Source: SBAX01 sp964646605
GTDB lineage: Bacteria > Planctomycetota > Phycisphaerae > UBA1845
Direction of reading: 5' to 3'
Assembly (NCBI GenBank): GCA_964646605.1
Contig: CAZYEX010000018.1
Coordinates: forward strand, 1-13,543
Length of the DNA: 13,543 nt
The position numbers were made by a program, and so were the translations under genes. Of the stretch, positions 6,668 through 11,914 are shown piece by piece. Within the stretch, counting starts at the first letter, position 1; every line of letters begins with the position of its first letter. The notes beneath the pieces were generated by a model. It was given only the letters and a program-made list of their open reading frames with translations. It did not search any database and was not told where the DNA came from.

Positions 6668-7257
6668 TGCCAACACTCCTGCATGAATTCGGACGAACGC
6701 GCGGCGGCGCATCAGCCATCAACGAGACGTGGGACGACGAATGCGAAGTAGCTCTCGATAGCTGGAGTTGGCGCGTCGGCGGAAATGCGTACGAACACGA
6801 GTGTTACGCCGACGAGCGAGCGGTCCCGAGAATACGGTCCGCACCGACGCGCGAACCGTGGGAGTCCCTTCCTCCCGCGCTGTCGGGCATCCGCGACGCC
6901 ATCGTTCGCTCGCGGGAAATGCTCGAGTTCCCTAATGATTGGGACGAAGACGGGGCCAAACCAATCGACAAAGAGGCTTGGCGCCGCGCGGCGACTTTTC
7001 TCCTGCGGCATGCCGAATCCGCGTGGCGATTCAACGCTTCCCTTCTTGATGCCCCTGACATCACTCCCTGCCCCGATGGAAGCGTGGACCTCCACTGGGA
7101 ATATCCGAGTTACGGGATGCTGATCAACTTCCCCGTCGATCCGGCAAAAAGGGCGGGCTTCTACGGCGATGACCGGGGCACCCTGTTCATCAAGGGCACC
7201 TTCGATCCGGAGACGCTCAACCGAGGGCTTCTCGATTGGCTGAGCAAGGCGCGGTAG
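6667..7257 (+). CDS. Hypothetical protein, second gene of the three-gene operon
   Basis: A 196-residue soluble protein. The ATG at 6667 shares one base with the preceding stop (TGATG) and has GGAGGA at 6655-6660; a TTG one codon earlier is less likely. The N-terminal third is acidic and Trp-rich without recognisable domain. The core has three features I associate with a widespread uncharacterised family: NDWDEDGAKPIDKEAW at 90-105, followed by a helix; PCPDGSVDLHWEYPSYGM at 134-151, a strand pair; and FYGDDRGTLFIKG at 165-177. The 'W D.dGA.pI' motif occurs in small proteins encoded in mobile or accessory gene pairs, but no activity is known to me. It overlaps the next gene by 22 nt in another frame, so the three products are probably made in fixed ratio. 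Confidence 0.83.
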   Translation: MPTLLHEFGRTRGGASAINETWDDECEVALDSWSWRVGGNAYEHECYADERAVPRIRSAPTREPWESLPPALSGIRDAIVRSREMLEFPNDWDEDGAKPIDKEAWRRAATFLLRHAESAWRFNASLLDAPDITPCPDGSVDLHWEYPSYGMLINFPVDPAKRAGFYGDDRGTLFIKGTFDPETLNRGLLDWLSKAR

Positions 7258-7622
7258 GCAGTTGGCCTATAGAGGACATTCCCGACCAGGACCATCTTTT
7301 CATGCGCATGCATCGCATGTGGTTCAAGCCGGAGGGCACAATCATCCCCGGGGCATTCCAAAAACGAGGCGGCGGTACGTCGACGGATTGGTCTCGGTAT
7401 TCGACGCCCCAACAGACACGCCGACGGGGGCGCACGCCCTCCGACAACGCCGTAATTGGGATGATCGTAGGGGCGGTCCGAGCGAAACCGACCCAGCGAG
7501 TGGAACATACGCCGAAGCCGGAAAACAGGGCGCACACAGACGTTTTGGGGGAGGATGACGAGGAGGTACGAACCAAGCTTGTGCGTCTCACGGAGCTCGT
7601 CCTGCATTTGTCTCGGGAATAA
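7236..7622 (+). CDS. Hypothetical protein, third gene of the three-gene operon
   Basis: A 128-residue protein starting at a TTG at 7236, inside the end of the previous gene; GAGGG at 7223-7227 lies eight bases upstream and the next in-frame ATG would remove the motif-rich N terminus. Blocks that look conserved are IPDQDHLFMRMH (15-26), GTIIPGAFQKRGGGTSTDW (34-52), RYSTPQQTRRR (54-64) and VEHTPKPENRAHTDVLG (89-105). The spacing of Asp, His and Arg in these blocks could form an active or nucleic-acid-binding site, but I cannot assign one. There is no signal peptide or membrane segment. Context suggests that it acts with the two upstream proteins. Coding is supported by the motif-like composition and the tight overlap. 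Confidence 0.75.
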   Translation: MAEQGAVGSWPIEDIPDQDHLFMRMHRMWFKPEGTIIPGAFQKRGGGTSTDWSRYSTPQQTRRRGRTPSDNAVIGMIVGAVRAKPTQRVEHTPKPENRAHTDVLGEDDEEVRTKLVRLTELVLHLSRE

Positions 7623-7771
7623 CTCGGCCGAGGCAGCCTGCGGAGCCTGTACTGGACCGACCCCGCCGACCTTCCGTGTGCCCCGGGACTTCCCGCCCTC
7701 GATCCGACGCCTCGCCTCTATTGCACCCCGGGCGGATTGAGCCCACCATGTGCGTGACTTTGGAATTCTGA

Positions 7772-9238
7772 GTGGAAACGCCGGGCACCACGAACTGGAC
7801 AGCCGTCGTTGTCGGCATCATCGTCAGCGGTGCCGTCTCTCACGATGCAACCGTAGTTGCACAGGCTCCGCCCCGCCACGACCCCGACGCGTTCCTCAAT
7901 CAGCAACGCGCTGTTTGGGAGCAGACCCGCAAGGACTTCGACGCCCAGCTCGGCGCTGCGGGCAGAGCCGCCTTCGACTGGGGCGGGTCGTACAGCTTCT
8001 ATGGCTTCCTTTTCGACGACGGCGTGGAAAGCTCGCGGACCTTCCGCCGCCACGACCTTCGACTTTGGGGCCGGCTGACCCTCGATCACGGGGCCCACGA
8101 GTTCTACGCCCGAACGCGTCTCAGCCTTCTCGACTTCAATTCCGGGGATGCCTACGACGGCAACGACGACGACACCGAGGGGCCGAACCTCGAACGCGGC
8201 CTCTACCGCTTTGATCTCACCAAAGCCCTAAGTGCCACTGGCCTGGGTGCCACTGGCAGCTTGCTGCCAGTGCTCACTGAGATGAACGTGGTCGCAAATG
8301 CCGGCCGCGACCTGGTCGAGTTCGGCACAGGGCTTACGCTTTCCACGCCGCTGGACCACGTATCCCTACGCACTGCGTACCACGATTTCGAGCTGACCGT
8401 GCTGGCCGGAAAGACCGTCGGAAGCAGTCAGGACTTCGACCTCTCCCGAACCGCCACGCGCACTCGACGAAACTTCCTCGGCGGGGAGGTTCGCTATCAC
8501 GGTTTCGAGCGTCACGAGCCCTTCGCCTATGCCTTGTGGCAGCGCGATCACAACCGCGAAGAGTTTCGGCGACCCTATCAGGGGTTCGATTACGATTCGT
8601 CTTACTTCGGCCTGGGTTCGATCGGCGAGTTGGCTCAGCACCTGCGCTATGAGACCGAATGGGTTTTCGAGGAGGGTCGCAGCTACGGGCATCAACGCTT
8701 TTTGAAAACCAACGAAGTCGAGGCCTGGGCTTGGCGAAACGAGCTGGAATACCTCTTTCCCGGCGAGCACCAAGCCCGGGCCTCGGTCGAATACCTCTTC
8801 GGCAGCGGGGACCCCGATCGTCTGACCAGCCCCACCAACTCCTTCGGCGGAAACCGCTTCGACCTCTCCGACAACAGCTTCATCGGCTTTGGGTTTCGTG
8901 ACACTGGCTTGTCATTCGCGCCGCGCTATTCCAACCTGCACATGTGGCGGCTCGGCGGATCGTTCTATCCTTGGCCGACGCACGAGCGGTTGCGGCGGCT
9001 CGAAGTCGGAACGGATTGGTATCTTTATCACAAACATCACGCCTCCGGGGCCGTCTCCGATCCAACCGCAGCCGTACGCTCCGGGTACTTGGGCTGGGAA
9101 ATGGATTACTACCTCAACTGGCGAGTGACCTGGGACCTCGCCTGGACGGCGCGCTTCGGCGCCTTCTTCCCAGGCCGGGCGTTCGACGATCAGACCACGC
9201 GGACCTACTTCCTCCTCGGCGTGACGTGGAGCTTCTGA
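7772..9238 (+). CDS. Outer-membrane beta-barrel protein, alginate-export (AlgE-like) family
   Basis: A 488-residue exported protein beginning at GTG 7772, immediately after an in-frame TGA, which fixes the start even though the ribosome binding site is weak. Residues 8-30 are a signal peptide (core AVVVGIIVSG, likely cleavage after VVA). The mature part is a run of alternating strands rich in Tyr, Trp, Gly and Arg (LRLWGRLTLD, EFYARTRLSLLDF, RDLVEFGTGLTLS, GFGFRDTGLSFAPRYSNLHMW, split here: FRDTGLSFAP then RYSNLHMWRLGG) and ends in ...FLLGVTWSF with the C-terminal Phe used by the barrel-assembly machinery. The family forms 18-strand-like channels; AlgE exports alginate, but relatives transport other anionic or sugar compounds, so the substrate is open. 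Residues about 154-170 are encoded by a palindromic repeat. The stop overlaps the start of the lipoprotein gene. Confidence 0.85.
   Translation: METPGTTNWTAVVVGIIVSGAVSHDATVVAQAPPRHDPDAFLNQQRAVWEQTRKDFDAQLGAAGRAAFDWGGSYSFYGFLFDDGVESSRTFRRHDLRLWGRLTLDHGAHEFYARTRLSLLDFNSGDAYDGNDDDTEGPNLERGLYRFDLTKALSATGLGATGSLLPVLTEMNVVANAGRDLVEFGTGLTLSTPLDHVSLRTAYHDFELTVLAGKTVGSSQDFDLSRTATRTRRNFLGGEVRYHGFERHEPFAYALWQRDHNREEFRRPYQGFDYDSSYFGLGSIGELAQHLRYETEWVFEEGRSYGHQRFLKTNEVEAWAWRNELEYLFPGEHQARASVEYLFGSGDPDRLTSPTNSFGGNRFDLSDNSFIGFGFRDTGLSFAPRYSNLHMWRLGGSFYPWPTHERLRRLEVGTDWYLYHKHHASGAVSDPTAAVRSGYLGWEMDYYLNWRVTWDLAWTARFGAFFPGRAFDDQTTRTYFLLGVTWSF
8231..8272. repeat. Palindromic repeat inside the beta-barrel gene
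   Basis: A perfect 10-bp inverted repeat, CACTGGCAGC (8251-8260) and GCTGCCAGTG (8263-8272), with a two-base centre. It is preceded by a direct repeat of GTGCCACTGGC at 8232-8242 and 8247-8257. The segment keeps the frame and encodes a small, low-complexity stretch (ATGLGATGSLLPVLT) between two normal barrel segments. It resembles REP-like repeats dispersed in planctomycete genomes, from memory rather than a search. Confidence 0.75.
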
Positions 9239-9864
9239 TGAAGGACCAATTACCAATGACCAATTACCAGAACTACGGACGCCGCGCCAGCGCCCCAGTC
9301 GGTCATTGGTCATTGGTCATTGGTCATTCCGGTCGGTCGCTTGGAAACAACCTTCGGGGGATTGTGGTCGTCGTTTTGCTGGCATCCGCTTGTTCGGCAC
9401 CGATTCGTACCTGGACCCCGCCTTTGGATCCCGCGACTTTGGACGACACTGCATTCCTCCACTACTTGGCCACGGCGCCCACGGTGACGGTTCAAGAGGG
9501 CGGTCGAGCCGTGCTGCTGCTTTCCGGTCCGACATCCCGCTTGCCTACCTGGGAGGAACAAAAGGCGCGGCTCGCGGACCTTCGGGCACTTAAACCGCAA
9601 TGGCGGCTCTCGCCCGATCAGACCCTGGACAAAGGGACCCTGGCCTTCATGGTCGCAGCCGCCTGCCGGGTCCCCCCGGGCCTCAACGACTTGCTCGCCG
9701 ACGTGACGGGGCTGGGTGATCGGCGGTCCGCGCTGAAGCGATGCGTCGATGCCGGTCTGATAACCTACGGACTTCCCCATGACCCCGTCTCGGGGGGCGA
9801 ACTCGTATTGATTGTGACGCGAGCAGAATCGTGGACGGAAACTCACGCTCGAAACGAGCCGTAA
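9238..9864 (+). CDS. Predicted lipoprotein of unknown function, partner of the beta-barrel gene
   Basis: A 208-residue product whose ATG at 9238 overlaps the TGA of the barrel gene (TGATG), so it is probably translated by coupling. A hydrophobic stretch at 41-50 ends in LLASACS with Cys-52 as the likely lipidated residue; the expected short basic n-region is present (RSLGNNLR), but it is preceded by about 30 residues encoded by a dispersed repeat. The mature part is about 157 residues, mixed helix and strand, with no enzyme motif: LDDTAFLHYLA, VTVQEGGRAVLLLSG, a helix-rich middle and a last strand pair GELVLIVTRAESW. Co-expression with an outer-membrane channel suggests a periplasmic or outer-membrane-anchored partner, for example a plug or assembly factor. 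Whether the repeat-encoded N terminus blocks lipoprotein processing is unclear. Confidence 0.75.
   Translation: MKDQLPMTNYQNYGRRASAPVGHWSLVIGHSGRSLGNNLRGIVVVVLLASACSAPIRTWTPPLDPATLDDTAFLHYLATAPTVTVQEGGRAVLLLSGPTSRLPTWEEQKARLADLRALKPQWRLSPDQTLDKGTLAFMVAAACRVPPGLNDLLADVTGLGDRRSALKRCVDAGLITYGLPHDPVSGGELVLIVTRAESWTETHARNEP
9244..9328. repeat. Inverted heptamer repeat at the lipoprotein N terminus
   Basis: The right arm is four exact copies of GGTCATT (9301-9328). The left arm at 9244-9270 holds the reverse complement in ATTGGTC register, as GACCAAT, TACCAAT, GACCAAT and TACCAG. About 30 GC-rich bases lie between, so the transcript could form a long hairpin. The element starts within two codons of the ATG and stays in frame throughout. 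Similar 'GGTCATT' arrays are known as dispersed repeats in several bacteria. Confidence 0.8.
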
Positions 9865-9868
9865 TCTA

Positions 9869-9897
9869 TTGTTATGCAATAACTTACGTAATAACAA
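9869..9897. promoter_or_regulatory. AT-rich palindrome cluster, possible operator
   Basis: TTGTTAT at 9869-9875 and ATAACAA at 9891-9897 form a perfect 7-bp inverted repeat with 15 nt between. Inside lie a second palindrome, GTTAT-GCA-ATAAC (9871-9883), and TTACGTAA (9884-9891). The stretch is strikingly AT-rich against GC-rich surroundings and lies five bases after the lipoprotein stop and about 45 nt before a promoter. It lacks a U tract, so an operator is as likely as a terminator. Confidence 0.45.
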
Positions 9898-9942
9898 AGC
9901 CCAGCGCGTGGCCCCTTTTCGTCGATATCCTCACCACCCCTA

Positions 9943-9970
9943 TTGACAGCCCGCGCTGCATGGCCAGAAT
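9943..9970 (+). promoter_or_regulatory. Sigma70-type promoter of the small gene at 10007
   Basis: A perfect TTGACA lies at 9943-9948, then a 16-nt spacer and CAGAAT (4 of 6) at 9965-9970; AATAAT at 9968-9973 is an alternative -10. The predicted start near 9977 is 30 nt before the start codon at 10007. Confidence 0.6.
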
Positions 9971-10006
9971 AATCCCTTTTCCGCAGGTAGACGGGAGGTC
10001 ATCGAA

Positions 10007-10243
10007 TTGGGTTTGCATAGAACGCACCGACGACGGATGGACCGAGACGACGCCCGGGCGATGCAGGCGCAGAACCGGGTGTTCAAGGACGACGAACGCG
10101 GGCGGCGCGACACACGGATGCTCGCGATGCTTCGTTCCGTTAGTCCGCCGTACCTGCCTGCGGTGATGAGTTGGCTTAGCCGCCGACTCGACAAACCGGC
10201 GCGGAGGATCACTCCCCAGGACATCAAGGCACTTCTCACGTAG
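10007..10243 (+). CDS. Small basic helical hypothetical protein
   Basis: A 78-residue protein beginning at TTG 10007, supported by GGGAGGT at 9993-9999 seven bases upstream and by the promoter at 9943-9970; a start at ATG 10037 would also be possible but lacks such a site. The N-terminal half is strongly charged (HRTHRRRMDRDDARAM), then comes a helix ending in PPYLPAVMSWLSRRLDK and a final helix ITPQDIKALL. No family is recognised. The size, charge and own promoter could fit a small DNA- or RNA-binding protein. A stable hairpin follows at 10298-10331, so it is probably a single-gene transcript. Confidence 0.6.
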   Translation: MGLHRTHRRRMDRDDARAMQAQNRVFKDDERGRRDTRMLAMLRSVSPPYLPAVMSWLSRRLDKPARRITPQDIKALLT

Positions 10244-10297
10244 TCCGCGGCGAATGGAAGCGCTCGGGGAAGGCCCGAGTGAAGCATGAGTTCAGGA

Positions 10298-10331
10298 CGA
10301 CGCCCGGTGTTGAAACCAACATCGGGCGTCG
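10298..10331 (+). terminator. Strong hairpin downstream of the small gene
   Basis: CGACGCCCG at 10298-10306 pairs with CGGGCGTCG at 10323-10331, continued through a G-U pair by TGTTG/CAACA around an AAAC loop, giving about 15 bp. Only a weak tail (GTAATTTCT) follows, so termination is likely but not textbook. A smaller hairpin CTCGGG/CCCGAG lies just before it at 10263-10279. Confidence 0.5.
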
Positions 10332-10404
10332 GTAATTTCTGGGGCAGGCCGTTCGCGGGTTCCAGCCATGTGGGTCTGGCGGGTCGTCGGATGGGGTGGC
10401 GGTA

Positions 10405-11373
10405 ATGGCCATGACCTCGCATCCAATCCCCCGGACGATCCATGATGCCGTTGTGCTGGCGAACCAACCGCTGTGCCGGGACCACTACCGATTGAGCGTT
10501 CGCGTTGCGGACTTCGCTTCGGCCCGAGCGGGGCAGTTCGTTCATCTTTGCCCGCCTACGGGGGCGAGTCGCCCGTCCGCTGATCGGCCCGACGATGGGT
10601 CGGGCACGGCCTGGGCTCGCGAGTACGCCCTGCCCATGTTGCGGCGGGCGTTCAGCATTGCCGACCTGAGGAGGGATTCCCAAGGCGTTGGCATCGACGT
10701 CATCTACCGGGTGGTAGGGGCGGCGAGCCGCTGGATGCAGACGCTCCGCCCTGGGGACGGAGTAAGCCTCCTGGGGCCGCTGGGGAACCACTTCCCGATT
10801 TCGCAGCGAAAACCGCACGCCTGGCTCGTTTCGGGGGGAGTCGGACTGCCACCCATGCTGTGGTTGGCGGAAGCGCTGCACGCGGCGGAAAGGAAGGCGG
10901 TGGCTTTCTGCGGAGCGCAGCGGGCCGATCTTCTGGCTCTTCAACTCGATCCCACGACGGCTCCGGATGAGAGTGCCAAAATTGCGACACCCTGTGCGGC
11001 GGAGTTCGCCCGCTGGGGCACGCCGGCGGTGATCAGCACGGACGACGGCTCGCTGGGGTTTCGCGGATACGTCGGCTCGGCGATGGCGGCCTATCACGCG
11101 GCGAGCCCGATCCCCGCCGAAGAACTGGTCGTCTACACCTGCGGCCCGGAACCGATGATGCGCTTCGTGGCGGAGTATTGCACGGCGCGGGGCATCGAGT
11201 GCTACGCCTGCGTGGAGCGGAACATGGCCTGCGGGACGGGCATGTGCCAGTCGTGCGTAGTGCCGGTGCGTGACGCCAACGACCCGGCCGGGTGGTCCTA
11301 CCGCCTGTGCTGCACCGACGGACCGATCTTCGAGGTCCGTGACATCCTCTGGCATCCCCCGCGGGAAGTATAG
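10405..11373 (+). CDS. pyrK: Dihydroorotate dehydrogenase electron-transfer subunit (PyrK type)
   Basis: A 322-residue iron-sulfur flavoprotein that in class 1B dihydroorotate dehydrogenases passes electrons from the PyrD flavin to NAD. Three parts are visible: an FAD-binding barrel with RAFSIAD at 81-87; an NAD-binding Rossmann part with SGGVGLPP at 143-150 and TCGPEPMM at 245-252; and a C-terminal [2Fe-2S] site with NMACGTGMCQSC (Cys-276, -281, -284) and Cys-302 or -303 in LCCTDGPIF. It is about 60 residues longer than typical PyrK, mainly through an insert near 52-76 and the region near 175-215. The start is uncertain: GTG 10396, ATG 10405 and ATG 10411 are all possible; 10405 has GGGGTGG six bases upstream. 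pyrD is not adjacent, so it may be elsewhere or this may be a related oxidoreductase subunit. Confidence 0.88.
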   Translation: MAMTSHPIPRTIHDAVVLANQPLCRDHYRLSVRVADFASARAGQFVHLCPPTGASRPSADRPDDGSGTAWAREYALPMLRRAFSIADLRRDSQGVGIDVIYRVVGAASRWMQTLRPGDGVSLLGPLGNHFPISQRKPHAWLVSGGVGLPPMLWLAEALHAAERKAVAFCGAQRADLLALQLDPTTAPDESAKIATPCAAEFARWGTPAVISTDDGSLGFRGYVGSAMAAYHAASPIPAEELVVYTCGPEPMMRFVAEYCTARGIECYACVERNMACGTGMCQSCVVPVRDANDPAGWSYRLCCTDGPIFEVRDILWHPPREV

Positions 11374-11431
11374 CCATTTCGATCCCTCCGGCGTGCCCCG
11401 GGTCCGTGACAGTTCCGGCGGGATCCTCTTT

Positions 11432-11674
11432 GACCCCCAGAGGGGGTCGAGGAATGTAGCCACGGGTGGAGTCTCCCCGCGCGGCGGGAGACGGAACCCG
11501 TGGATCATGGGCGTTCTTATCGTGCCCGCCCTGAAAGGGCGGAGGAATGCTACGATTCCGAGTTTCCTCCGCCCCTACCGGGGCGGATTCATCTTCTTCA
11601 CGAATATCCACGGGTTCCGTCCGGCTGCGCCGGACTCCACCCGTGGCTACAGCCCACGACCCCTCCCGGGGTCG
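11432..11674. repeat. Mirror-symmetric cluster of palindromes (BIME/MITE-like)
   Basis: Six hairpins lie symmetrically about a centre near 11554: GACCCCC/GGGGGTC (11432-11448), CCACGGGT..ACCCGTGG with nested GTCTCCC/GGGAGAC (11460-11503), CCGCCCT/AGGGCGG (11526-11542), CCGCCCC/GGGGCGG (11569-11586), CCACGGGT..ACCCGTGG with nested GTCCGGC/GCCGGAC (11608-11646) and CGACCCC/GGGGTCG (11657-11674). The two outer units are inverted copies: TGTAGCCACGGGT on the left matches ACCCGTGGCTACA on the right, and GGGCGGAGGAA/TTCCTCCGCCC (11537-11574) pairs across the centre. There is no protein frame worth keeping. It fills the gap after pyrK together with the hairpins further on. Confidence 0.85.
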
Positions 11675-11706
11675 ATCTGCGAGCCGCTGCATGGGTCACA
11701 GACCCA

Positions 11707-11732
11707 CCGCCCCGGCGGCGGAAGGCTTTTTT
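11707..11732 (+). terminator. Possible rho-independent terminator
   Basis: CCGCC (11707-11711) and GGCGG (11717-11721) form a short GC stem, followed after five bases by six T (11727-11732). A second T run lies at 11760-11765. It could end transcripts from pyrK or from the repeat region; the stem is only 5 bp. Confidence 0.42.
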
Positions 11733-11836
11733 GCTTGCTCTGGGTTCGAAAATCGGGTATTTTTTCCGTTACCGGAATGGCGTCGGAGGGGAAGCCGGGT
11801 CCGACCGGACCTCCGTCATGCTCCTAACCTGAAACT

Positions 11837-11873
11837 CCTCTCCCCCATCGGGGAGAGGGTAGGGTGAGGGGGA
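11837..11873. repeat. REP-like hairpin repeat upstream of the RCC1/S74 gene
   Basis: CCTCTCCCC (11837-11845) and GGGGAGAGG (11850-11858) form a perfect 9-bp hairpin with a CATC loop, followed by GTAGGGTGAGGGGG. I recognise this as a very widespread bacterial dispersed repeat of the 'CTCTCCCC..GGGGAGAGGGT.GGGTGAGGGG' type. It lies 42 nt before the next start codon and may also affect that transcript. Confidence 0.75.
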
Positions 11874-11914
11874 TTGTCCGAAAGCCCAACTCTCGGGAAG
11901 AAAGGTGGCGAACC

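Noticed and set aside
8944..9237. Upstream extension of the lipoprotein frame
   Set aside because: It lies wholly within the barrel gene in another frame; the ATG at 9238 overlapping the stop is a standard coupled start.
9831..10166. Plus-strand open frame across the lipoprotein stop and small gene
   Set aside because: It covers the promoter and palindromes, has no ribosome binding site and conflicts with the better-supported gene at 10007.
11270..11867. Open frames through the palindrome cluster
   Set aside because: They translate repeat DNA (patterns such as RGSRNVATGGVSPRG) and are typical false genes in such repeats.
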